Positions 54,608 to 62,855 of a stretch of 64,000 nt of DNA are shown one piece after another. A program made the translations under genes and the position numbers. The notes under the pieces are model-generated. The model did no database searches, was not told the origin of the DNA, and saw only the letters and a list, made by a program, of their open reading frames with translations. This DNA comes from Gammaproteobacteria bacterium (lineage in GTDB: Bacteria; Pseudomonadota; Gammaproteobacteria; Steroidobacterales; Steroidobacteraceae): the NCBI GenBank assembly GCA_025359565.1, contig JANYFY010000009.1, forward strand, positions 372,001 to 436,000, given 5' to 3'. Each line of letters begins with the position of its first letter. Position 1 is the stretch's first letter.

Positions 54608-55765
54608 ACTCGACGTTAAAGACCGGTAAATGGCCAGTGCATTTTGCCCATATTCCCGCCAACCACCGATTTTTTGGGTCAACATCAATGCTTTTTGGCC
54701 CATTTCATCTCGCTCATGGGGTTTATCTGCGAGGTGCTGTAGTCTCTCAGTAAGCACATTAACGTCACGGATAGGCACGATGAACCCTTGTTCCCCATCA
54801 ACAAATAGGTCGCAAGCTCCCGAGTTACGACTGGCGACAATCGGGCAGCCGCAGGCCATAGCCTGTGCCATAACCATTGCCATGCCTTCTTGAATACTGG
54901 GTAGCACCAGAACGTGACTTCGACTCAGGATCTTCTTTAATTCAACTTGTGGTACATGGCCCAACACCTGAGTATTGCGCGGCCACAACCCCCGACTGCG
55001 AAATACGGATATTAATTCAGGCGACGGCACGCCCACAAAGGTGAGAGTTTTGGCTGCATGGTTAATTTTCTGAAAAGCCTGAATGAGATATTGGACACCT
55101 TTTTGTAAGGACATTCCGCCTACAAAAAGCACGTCGAAACCATTGGTGGCGGGTTTGGCGACGGGTTGAAAGCGCGCAAGATTCACTCCATAAGACAGTA
55201 CGCGTAATTTACTGTCTGGCAGTCCGCGCTCAATAAAAGAAAGCCGAGCGAAAGTCGATGGCACGGTAATAATATCCGCTCGCGCATATTCCGTTTCCTC
55301 AATGTCAATGGCGCGGGAGTCAATCCCTGAAAAAGGGATGTCCCAGCGCATATGCTCCTCGCGCAGTAGGTAATCTTGTGTGCTGATGTGAGCAGAGCCT
55401 CGATCACAAACATAGCGGCCACCCTGGAGTTGTATTTTCTTCCCGGCACCCAGCGACGAGCCTGAGAGCCCCACATAGACATCGCAGGGTTGGATATTTC
55501 TGGCAACATAATTGCCAAAACTGGTCGCGGCCAAATGTTGCCATTGACGCATCCATGAACGCGGCATTCGATGACTCCAAGGGTAGGCCATTAACGGAGC
55601 CTTAACCCAAGGAAACGTATGAATTAACGCCGATGGCAACCCTTCTTTCCTTAACTTAAAGCGCGGATATCCGCTGTAAACGGCCGACAGTACGCCATGG
55701 GCGCTGAGTTCGCGCGCCAAATCAAAGGTGTGAAATTTGCCGGGCGTGGACAGCGCGATTTTCAT
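54590..55765 (-). CDS. family 4 glycosyltransferase
   Basis: The 391-residue GT-B protein starts MKIALSTPGKFHTFDLARELSAHG. The nucleotide-sugar region reads LFVGGMSLQKGVQYLIQAF and VLPSIQEGMAMVMAQAMACGCPIVAS. It is the last gene of the minus-strand block (acyltransferase, flippase, transferase) and its stop lies inside the last codons of epsL. It overlaps the flippase gene by 4 bp. Confidence 0.86.
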   Translation of the reverse strand: MKIALSTPGKFHTFDLARELSAHGVLSAVYSGYPRFKLRKEGLPSALIHTFPWVKAPLMAYPWSHRMPRSWMRQWQHLAATSFGNYVARNIQPCDVYVGLSGSSLGAGKKIQLQGGRYVCDRGSAHISTQDYLLREEHMRWDIPFSGIDSRAIDIEETEYARADIITVPSTFARLSFIERGLPDSKLRVLSYGVNLARFQPVAKPATNGFDVLFVGGMSLQKGVQYLIQAFQKINHAAKTLTFVGVPSPELISVFRSRGLWPRNTQVLGHVPQVELKKILSRSHVLVLPSIQEGMAMVMAQAMACGCPIVASRNSGACDLFVDGEQGFIVPIRDVNVLTERLQHLADKPHERDEMGQKALMLTQKIGGWREYGQNALAIYRSLTSSLESKS

Positions 55766-57042
55766 GTCGGTACACTGCGGCGCTGCGCCAAGGTGGCAAG
55801 AGCAAGCTTAAAACAAATGATGGCAATAAGGCTCTCGCTAAGGAGCATGGCTACCACCACGCCACTAAGACCGAGAATGTGACTTAAGATCCAGCTCAAA
55901 ACGATGGAAAGTGCTCCGGTGGCAAGCGCCCAATAGGCGAGGCTCGAGTGTTGATTAGTCGACATCAACAGTATGCGCGAAATATGCCATAACCCACCGA
56001 CGCAAGCATAGGACAGCATCAACAGCATTAACACGGGAACAAATGGAATCGCAGCATGCGTCCAGACGTGGATTAACCATGGCGCACTAAAATACAATAC
56101 GATGCTTAGTAGCACGGCCTGCGCGCCCCCTAGCAAATTCGCTTGACGAAATAATTTTTCAATCGCCTGGGGATTATTCGCGGCAAACAGGCGAGAGAAC
56201 TCCGGCCAGAGTGAATGACTGAAAATGGCGGTAATTTGTACAGATACTCGCGCGATAGTGCGGTAGGTGTTAAATATAGCCACGGTCGAGGGACCAAAAA
56301 CATTGCCGACTAGCAATGTCAGGCTTTGAAAGCTAAAAGCGTTGGCGAGTGGGAATGCCATAAATGACAATGCCGGCTTGATCATTAAAACAACCTCGCG
56401 GCGCATCGCGTGTTTCACACCCCACTCAATGCCCTTATTGTTCGTTCGCGTCAGCATTATTCCTGTCAAGAGGCCCAATATCCGAACCACTAAGCCTCCT
56501 AACGCTACTGCGGCGTAGCTTCCCACGAGTGCCAATCCGAGCATGCTGCCGCACCACTCGGCTAGACGCACAGTATTTCCCAGTAGAGTTCCAAAAGCAT
56601 ATCGCTGAGTAGAGCGGAATATCGATTCGGGCAATCCGCTGATGAGTGTGATCAAAACATTCAGACACAGAAACGACAGCGCCATACGTTGATCGACGCT
56701 GTGCAGCCAATGCAATGGCATCCATAGAATGAGCGGCACAATCAACACTGCGAGCGAAGCACAAATACTCACAATGAGTACGGAGGTGCTTTGAAAGACT
56801 CTATTAGCCTCCGCAGGATCGCCTTTGCCCTGCGCCATGGTCATTCGATTACCGGCGGCAGTAACCATGCCGACATCCGCCATCGACAGATATGCTGGGA
56901 TAGCCGATAACATGAGCCATACACCGTAAGTCGAAGTATTCCAAAAATGCAGAAATAGCGGTAGCGAGACGAATTGGATGCCAGTATTGATTGCCATGCC
57001 AAATGAGCCAGCGCCGATCCCAGCGATAATTCTGCGTCTCAT
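55762..57042 (-). CDS. Wzx-like oligosaccharide flippase
   Basis: The 426-residue protein has about twelve transmembrane segments and the MATE-like/PST layout, for example MRRRIIAGIGAGSFGMAINTG at the N-terminus and FNTYRTIARVSVQITAIF in the middle. It would flip the lipid-linked repeat unit to the periplasm for the polymerase (candidate at 48.7 kb). It overlaps its neighbours by 4 bp on both sides. Confidence 0.85.
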   Translation of the reverse strand: MRRRIIAGIGAGSFGMAINTGIQFVSLPLFLHFWNTSTYGVWLMLSAIPAYLSMADVGMVTAAGNRMTMAQGKGDPAEANRVFQSTSVLIVSICASLAVLIVPLILWMPLHWLHSVDQRMALSFLCLNVLITLISGLPESIFRSTQRYAFGTLLGNTVRLAEWCGSMLGLALVGSYAAVALGGLVVRILGLLTGIMLTRTNNKGIEWGVKHAMRREVVLMIKPALSFMAFPLANAFSFQSLTLLVGNVFGPSTVAIFNTYRTIARVSVQITAIFSHSLWPEFSRLFAANNPQAIEKLFRQANLLGGAQAVLLSIVLYFSAPWLIHVWTHAAIPFVPVLMLLMLSYACVGGLWHISRILLMSTNQHSSLAYWALATGALSIVLSWILSHILGLSGVVVAMLLSESLIAIICFKLALATLAQRRSVPT

Positions 57043-58220
57043 GCTGAACCACCCCGTGATTCAGCTTTATTGCGCAATAGCGTAGTAAGTGACTTGCGGA
57101 TTACGGTCGTTTTACGCTCGGTCAATAGTGATAACAAATAACACACCGCTAATACAAATGAACACAACAATATAAAGTACAGGATGCCGGTTGCGGACGG
57201 TTGGCGACGGAACTGAACACCGAACAATTGAAAAGCCACCGCGACCGAGAATAGCATCAACGGGAAATGGGTAAGGTACGTGGTATAGGAGAAATCTGCC
57301 AAGCCTCTATGCAATGCCGAAAATATAGTGGGTCGTGTCACTTGGCTGGCACCCACAACGGCGACAACGTAGCATAGCCCAATTGCAAAATCTTTAAGAA
57401 AGGACAGTAACAGCGCTTCATTGGGACCCATTCCGCTTGGGTCGCGAATAATTCGCGAGACGAAGAGGCTAAGAAGCAACAGAATAAAGCCAACATAAGC
57501 TGGTGGACTCCAGGCACGCGACTGAGTCCAAAAATACGCGCCTAATCCTAAGCTCCAAATGATTCCCCATATCACGAGCTTAGCGGGAAGCAGGATCCCC
57601 AGGAGTAAAGCGGCAACGAGAAAAAACAGTCGCTTGTGACCACGAGCGGTGAGTGCAACTCCGATAAGCGCAAATAGGCAGTAATACCACCATTCGTAAG
57701 CCAGACTCCAAAGAGGATAATTACTGCCGAGCGGCGGTACGCAAATATTCTCCAGCATCAATAAATTACCGAGTGCAATATTTAGGTCAATGGTGGGAAG
57801 GATTGGTATTTTCAACGAGCCGATGTGATAAGCGCTAGGATTAGTATACAGCGCGCTCGCATTAAACCAATGCATCCCCACTATATCCAGGAGAACTCCG
57901 ATCAGTAGTGCCGGAACCAGTACAGTATAAATACGGCTGAATCGCGCGATCGCATAAGCTTTTAGGTCTGGCCCCGTTGTTTGCCAATGCCGAATGGTCA
58001 AACCCCCTACCAAAAAACCACTGATGACAAAAAAAATGACCACCGCTTCGTGTCCTAAGCCGCTCACCAAATAAAATATCCGGCAGGCAATAGTTTTATG
58101 CGTCACTTCACCGAAATCGACAAATAAAATATTTTTTATATGGCCGATTACTACTAAAAGCGCTGCCAGCCAGCGCGATAAGTTTAGAAAACTAGAAAGA
58201 TTTGAGTTCATACTCGCCAT
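57039..58220 (-). CDS. acyltransferase 3 family (OafA-like) membrane protein
   Basis: The 393-residue protein has about ten hydrophobic segments and the acyltransferase-3 marks: the N-terminal NLSRWLAALLVVIGH (His22 region), a middle VIFFVISGFLVGGL with ARFSRIYTVLVPAL, and GLADFSYTTYLTHFP near the C-terminus. It probably adds acetyl or another acyl group to the polysaccharide. First gene of the minus-strand block; the 198-bp gap to the FkbM gene must hold divergent promoters, but I cannot point to clear boxes in it. Confidence 0.9.
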   Translation of the reverse strand: MASMNSNLSSFLNLSRWLAALLVVIGHIKNILFVDFGEVTHKTIACRIFYLVSGLGHEAVVIFFVISGFLVGGLTIRHWQTTGPDLKAYAIARFSRIYTVLVPALLIGVLLDIVGMHWFNASALYTNPSAYHIGSLKIPILPTIDLNIALGNLLMLENICVPPLGSNYPLWSLAYEWWYYCLFALIGVALTARGHKRLFFLVAALLLGILLPAKLVIWGIIWSLGLGAYFWTQSRAWSPPAYVGFILLLLSLFVSRIIRDPSGMGPNEALLLSFLKDFAIGLCYVVAVVGASQVTRPTIFSALHRGLADFSYTTYLTHFPLMLFSVAVAFQLFGVQFRRQPSATGILYFILLCSFVLAVCYLLSLLTERKTTVIRKSLTTLLRNKAESRGGSA

Positions 58221-58418
58221 GTTAACAAGCCACGCCTGGCTGACATAATAATGTAAATTGACTACTGAACTTGGTTTGTGTCGCGCGCTACGCTGAATAG
58301 TTCACATACACGCGCGACCGGACTTGAATTACAATACTAATATGCGCAACATGCTACTCGAATATTGGATCACGAATCATCGTACCAACTATCGTGGTCT
58401 GCAAAGTCGTAAAATGCG

Positions 58419-59321
58419 ATGTTGAAACGTGGGATGCGCGCACTCGGGCACCTTGCCTTTCTTCGATTCGGGGTTCGAGATCGCATACTGCGATGGGCTC
58501 ACAATCCTGACACCGCCAAATCCGTGGAGTTTTCGGTGCCGTTTTTTGGTTCGGTATATCGCGGGAATTTCGACACTTTTATTGATTGGAGCGTCTACTA
58601 CTATGGTGCGTACGCGCGCGAGGAACTACGCTTAATGGCGGACCTATTGGCATCCATGCATGAGCCGGTGGTCATGGATATTGGTGCTAATGTGGGTCAT
58701 CACACGCTGTTTGCAGCCAGAAAAGCCAAACAAGTATTGGCCTTTGAACCGTTTTCCGAAGTGGCGAAAAAATTGCGGCAAAAGTTACGTGAGAATTCCA
58801 TCGCCAACGTTACCCTTTTTGAGTTTGCGCTGGGTGAAAAGAATGAAAACGGCGTCTATAAGAAACCCAAAGGACATAATACCGGTACGGGAAGTTTTAT
58901 CAGTTCTGGAAACGACAATGAAACTATTGATTTGGAAATCAGAGTTGGCGACGAAGTCTTGGAGCAGAACGGCACTCAAGACGTCCATTTTATAAAAATC
59001 GATACGGAAGGTTTTGAAACGCATGTACTTAAGGGCTTAGCGAAGACGCTTAGTCGCTGTCGGCCAATCGTTTTTTTTGAAGTGTCGCAAGTTGCTAGAG
59101 GTCAACCAGACAATAGTTTAAAAACGATCTTTCCGCAGGATTATACTTTTTATTTGTTTGTGCCCAACATTATTGTTCTTAAATTGTTTCGAAAAACGTC
59201 GTATCAGTTGGCCGCAACTGAAGACCACTGGCCTGATGGGAATATTCTTGCGGTGCCGATTGAGGCCATGGCACGTTTGAAAAATTGTGGCAAATTCCCT
59301 AGCTTCACTGACTTCCAGTAG
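58419..59321 (+). CDS. FkbM-family methyltransferase
   Basis: The 300-residue protein has a Rossmann S-adenosylmethionine site VVMDIGANVGHHTLFAARK (about residues 85-103) and the FkbM signature FIKIDTEGFETHVLKGL near 195-211. FkbM-like enzymes O-methylate sugars or polyketides, so this probably methylates a sugar of the polymer. It starts the second plus-strand block and is 6 bp from the acetyltransferase gene. Confidence 0.88.
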   Translation: MLKRGMRALGHLAFLRFGVRDRILRWAHNPDTAKSVEFSVPFFGSVYRGNFDTFIDWSVYYYGAYAREELRLMADLLASMHEPVVMDIGANVGHHTLFAARKAKQVLAFEPFSEVAKKLRQKLRENSIANVTLFEFALGEKNENGVYKKPKGHNTGTGSFISSGNDNETIDLEIRVGDEVLEQNGTQDVHFIKIDTEGFETHVLKGLAKTLSRCRPIVFFEVSQVARGQPDNSLKTIFPQDYTFYLFVPNIIVLKLFRKTSYQLAATEDHWPDGNILAVPIEAMARLKNCGKFPSFTDFQ

Positions 59322-59327
59322 TTAAAT

Positions 59328-59870
59328 ATGACGCCGCTAGATCCGTACCTTGCCGCTCAAACTTCTTTGGGCAATCGATTGCTCCGGGTAGGTTGGGGAC
59401 TTGTATACCAGATTTTCTTTCGCTTTTCCCCTCGTCCTGCTCATGCGTGGCGTGCTGCGTTGCTGCGCTGTTTTGGTGCGACACTGGGTCGGAATTGTCA
59501 CGTGTACGCGGGCGCGAAGATTTGGGCTCCCTGGAATCTTCACTGTGAAGACGCAGTGGGAATTGCTGACGGTGTTGTGATCTACAATCCGGCGACTGTC
59601 TATTTAGGGTCTCATGCCGTTATCTCGCAGGACGCCTACCTTTGTGGTGCCAGCCATGACTACAACGATCCCCAATTCCCTATGACCAGCGCTCCTATAC
59701 ACATCGGTCAATATGCCTGGATTTGTGCTCGCGCGACTGTGTGTTCGGGTGTGAGGGTGGCTGACGGGGCGGTGCTAGCCTTAGGAGGCATCGCGACCAA
59801 GGATTTAGCTGCCTGGACGGTGTATGGCGGAATACCGGCTAAGCCCATTAAAAAGCGGATCCAGCCGTGA
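59328..59870 (+). CDS. WcaF-like acetyltransferase (left-handed beta-helix)
   Basis: The 180-residue protein has the hexapeptide-repeat fold: VYLGSHAVISQDAYLCGASHDYNDP, then IHIGQYAWICARATVCSGVRVADGAVLALGGIATKDLAAWTVYGGIPAKPI, as in WcaF and other colanic-acid acetyltransferases. His in ASHDY is the likely catalytic residue. It would use acetyl-CoA to decorate the polymer sugar. It overlaps the GT2 gene by 4 bp. Confidence 0.9.
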   Translation: MTPLDPYLAAQTSLGNRLLRVGWGLVYQIFFRFSPRPAHAWRAALLRCFGATLGRNCHVYAGAKIWAPWNLHCEDAVGIADGVVIYNPATVYLGSHAVISQDAYLCGASHDYNDPQFPMTSAPIHIGQYAWICARATVCSGVRVADGAVLALGGIATKDLAAWTVYGGIPAKPIKKRIQP

Positions 59871-60709
59871 TTTCGGTCCTAATACTCACCAAAAATGAAG
59901 AGCTTGATTTGCCTGGTTGTTTGCAGAGTGTTGTGTGGTCCAATGACATTTTGGTATTGGACTCCTATTCAACGGATCGGACACTGAGCATAGCTTCGGC
60001 TAGCGGTGCGCGCACGGCGCAACGCAGTTTCGATAACTACGCGGCTCAGCGAAACGCCGGTTTGCACGATTTTGGCTTCAAGAATCCTTGGGTGTTGATA
60101 TTGGATGCGGATGAACGAGTGCCGAAAACGCTACAGGAGGAACTGGTGCGGTTTATAGAATCCAGTGTGGCTAGCGCTGGGATCAGTGCCGGGCGCATGC
60201 GGCGTCGCGACTATTTAGAAGGAACATGGCTTAAGTACAGTCAATTGTCGCCTTTTTATATTCGACTAGTGCGTCCCGCGAACGTGCACTATGAGCGCGA
60301 AGTTAATGAAATATTGAAGGTCGAAGGCGCAATTCATGATTTCGTTGAGCCTTTCGATCATCATCCCTTTTCCAAAGGCATGGCGCATTGGTTGTCCAAG
60401 CACAATGTGTATTCCTCTATGGAGGCCGATTTAGTGATTAAATCTCGCCGCGGTGAGGCTCCGTTCTCGTTAACTCAAGCGTTATTTGCCCGCGACTTCA
60501 ATATCCGTCGTTATCACCAAAAAGAGCTATTTTATCGACTGCCCGCACGGCCTTTGATCAAATTTTTATTGATGTACATTGTTAAATTAGGTTTTTTAGA
60601 CGGGCGCGCCGGGTTTACATATGCGCGGCTACAATCCTTCTACGAGTACATGATCGTGTTGAAAACGCGCGAACTAGAAGAGCGGAAATTCACGAATGGT
60701 GGAACATGA
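59867..60709 (+). CDS. family 2 glycosyltransferase (WaaE/KdtX-like)
   Basis: The 280-residue GT-A enzyme starts at GTG 59867, reads ISVLILTKNEELDLPGCLQSV and has a DxD-type site in VLILDADERVPKTL. The MRRRDYLEGTWLKYS and AIHDFVEPFDHHPFSKG segments resemble the WaaE/beta-1,4-glucosyltransferase group. Overlaps of 4 bp on both sides. The hydrophobic part near residue 215-240 suggests membrane association. Confidence 0.88.
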   Translation: MISVLILTKNEELDLPGCLQSVVWSNDILVLDSYSTDRTLSIASASGARTAQRSFDNYAAQRNAGLHDFGFKNPWVLILDADERVPKTLQEELVRFIESSVASAGISAGRMRRRDYLEGTWLKYSQLSPFYIRLVRPANVHYEREVNEILKVEGAIHDFVEPFDHHPFSKGMAHWLSKHNVYSSMEADLVIKSRRGEAPFSLTQALFARDFNIRRYHQKELFYRLPARPLIKFLLMYIVKLGFLDGRAGFTYARLQSFYEYMIVLKTRELEERKFTNGGT

Positions 60710-61767
60710 AAAAATTTGTATTGGTTTTTACGGTGGCTATAGCCCTAGGTCTCGCGGTAGAAGCATTTTCCTCCTATGTCATGTACCGCTACTTTGCGGC
60801 TGAGCATAAAGGTTTTCATCCAAGCGGATCGTCTACCTATCTGTTGCTCGAACATGCTGCTAATAAAATTCGCGGCCGACACATGGGAGTGACAACCACG
60901 GTGGACCACTCTCCGTTGTATAGATCAGATAAGAATTTAGGCTACACAATGAATCCCGGTCTTTATAATATCCGCGAAGAATACGATAATCAAAAACATA
61001 TTTTTCGCTTGCAAGTGACGGCGGAGGGTCGTCGAGCGACTGCGTATAAGCCCGTGAATGCGGCGCATCGTGTCTTTATTATGGGCGACTCTTCTATTTT
61101 TGGTTGGGGACTAAACGACGAAGAAACGGTGCCGTGGTTGCTACAGAGCCGCTTGCAGGATGATCTAGTGATTAATATGTCGTTGACAAGTTATTCAACT
61201 ATTACGGCGCTGATCCAGCTCGCTCAGGTGACACCTAAGATTTCTACAGATGATACGGTGGTTTTGTTATATCACCCGCTGACCAACGATTTCAATGTTG
61301 CCACGCCTGCAATGTTAGACTCGATACTGGGTGGACTTGAGGTTCAATTATCGGATCCCTTAGATACGATAAATTTGAAAGTACCCTATGGATCACTGGC
61401 TCCCGAGGGCACTTTAAAAATTAACCGTGCTGCTTTAGTGTGCAGGCGACAAAATCTGGGTCCGGACTGTAAGCGAGCGGAGGTGGACTCTGCTACGGCG
61501 AGGCACGTGACCGAGCAAGCATTCGATGAAATCATCGCGTCTTTTCCGGCGCACTATATTGTTGCGGTCATGTCGGCGCCTAATGATGATTCGGTTATCG
61601 AGCATTTGCGAGCAAAAAAAATACCAATAGCCGATCTACGCTTAGGCGACGATGAACCTGACGCGCACGACTTGTTGTTTACGGGTTCCCACTCGGGTCC
61701 TTTTTGGCATTACCAAACCTATTTACATTTGTTGGCGATACTAAGCGACGCCCACCTGGTCCATTAG
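60706..61767 (+). CDS. membrane-anchored SGNH-hydrolase-like protein
   Basis: The 353-residue protein has one N-terminal transmembrane helix (about 4-24) and then a GDSL/SGNH-type core: RVFIMGDSSIFGWGLNDEE (Ser129 in GDSS), VINMSLTSYSTITALIQL, and a C-terminal region with HDLLFTGSHSGPFWHY that could hold the catalytic Asp/His pair. SGNH proteins beside polysaccharide genes often add or remove acetyl groups in the periplasm, which fits. It is the last gene of the block. Confidence 0.7.
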   Translation: MKKFVLVFTVAIALGLAVEAFSSYVMYRYFAAEHKGFHPSGSSTYLLLEHAANKIRGRHMGVTTTVDHSPLYRSDKNLGYTMNPGLYNIREEYDNQKHIFRLQVTAEGRRATAYKPVNAAHRVFIMGDSSIFGWGLNDEETVPWLLQSRLQDDLVINMSLTSYSTITALIQLAQVTPKISTDDTVVLLYHPLTNDFNVATPAMLDSILGGLEVQLSDPLDTINLKVPYGSLAPEGTLKINRAALVCRRQNLGPDCKRAEVDSATARHVTEQAFDEIIASFPAHYIVAVMSAPNDDSVIEHLRAKKIPIADLRLGDDEPDAHDLLFTGSHSGPFWHYQTYLHLLAILSDAHLVH

Positions 61768-61782
61768 TATCTCACGGCCTCA

Positions 61783-61810
61783 TGCGATTGCGTCCGTTAG
61801 CGCAATCGCA
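61783..61810. terminator. 10-bp hairpin between convergent genes
   Basis: TGCGATTGCG (61783-61792) and CGCAATCGCA (61801-61810) form a perfect 10-bp stem with an 8-base loop, between the SGNH gene and the end of the AttH-like gene, including the latter's stop codon. There is no T-tract, so it could stop both transcripts or stabilise their ends. Confidence 0.6.
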
Positions 61811-62855
61811 ATGGCTCCCCATATCCTGTTAGTTCCAAATAACCACGTCCGGAATCCTTCCCTGCTTCACTAGCGCTCACCGCACCCTCCCAATACACCG
61901 CACCGGTGGACAGCCGGGTGTCATTTTCTTGGTCATCCAGCAAGGGTTTTAGGTCGAATTCGCGAGAACCCGCCCTTATGTGCCACTGCACCGGATATTT
62001 AATGCCTGTGCGCGGTGAGACCCAGGTTCGCTTAGCTTGAAATTCGACATCATGGGGCTGAAAAACCTGGGTGGTGCCGTGAGCATCGCGCAAGGTTCCC
62101 CCTGTCCAGTGCGACTCGCCCTTTGGATTGCGAATACGAAATGCCATCAGCGCGCCCCCGTCATTAAGATTAATCCCGACCCATTCCCATCCGATTGCGC
62201 TGCCATCCAAGTATTGACTTGACCATTCGTGATCAAGCCAGGCTTCGCCATGAACAGCATCTGACTTCCCATCGCGGGTGATATTGCCGATAACTTGAAG
62301 GTGTGGAATGCTGTAATAATAACTGGCAGATAGAGGAGAGGGTCCTTTTTGGCTGTAACCGGCCCTACCGTTCAACAAAGGTTGCTGTGTGGTTCGGATG
62401 GATAGATTTAACGCAAAGTCTTCGGCGAGGATTTTAGCGATATAAGTGGCAGACTTATGCTCTAACGACCAATCATCGATCCAAACATGAGTGTCACCTG
62501 ACATAGCCTCCGCTAATCCTAAGCCTGCCCGTCTGATGCGCTGATCCTGCCAGAGTCTACCGCGTTGCGGATCACTGAGAGCGCAATGTGCAATCAACAG
62601 TTGGCGTGGCGTAAATGAACTTAAATTGTCGACATCGACTGTGGGTCGGGTGCGAAAAAACGTTATCTGAAAACCGAGCGATTCACCCTCGGTTTTTAAC
62701 CAACCGGTCAAATACCACCATTCGGTGCGAAATTCCGCATGACTGCCGTAGTCACCTGGGAACGTTAATGCGCGCCCTTCGAGCACGTCGGACCCCGCCG
62801 TTGCACGCACAGAGACGCCAACACATAGCAGCATTAGTCCTAGGGCGATCCTCAC
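61797..62855 (-). CDS. AttH/CrtC-like lipocalin-fold secreted protein
   Basis: The frame is open from 62969, but VRIALGLMLLCVGVSVRATA is a signal peptide, so GTG 62855 is chosen (352 residues); it overlaps the permease stop by 4 bp. The mature protein has the AttH/carotenoid 1,2-hydratase pattern: FPGDYGSHAEFRTEWWYLTGWL, FFRTRPTV, AWLDHEWSSQYLDGSAIGWEWVGINL and GYLELTGYGEPLRL. Proteins of this group sit with ABC permeases (Agrobacterium attEFGH). The ligand is unknown. Confidence 0.85.
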   Translation of the reverse strand: MRIALGLMLLCVGVSVRATAGSDVLEGRALTFPGDYGSHAEFRTEWWYLTGWLKTEGESLGFQITFFRTRPTVDVDNLSSFTPRQLLIAHCALSDPQRGRLWQDQRIRRAGLGLAEAMSGDTHVWIDDWSLEHKSATYIAKILAEDFALNLSIRTTQQPLLNGRAGYSQKGPSPLSASYYYSIPHLQVIGNITRDGKSDAVHGEAWLDHEWSSQYLDGSAIGWEWVGINLNDGGALMAFRIRNPKGESHWTGGTLRDAHGTTQVFQPHDVEFQAKRTWVSPRTGIKYPVQWHIRAGSREFDLKPLLDDQENDTRLSTGAVYWEGAVSASEAGKDSGRGYLELTGYGEPLRLR

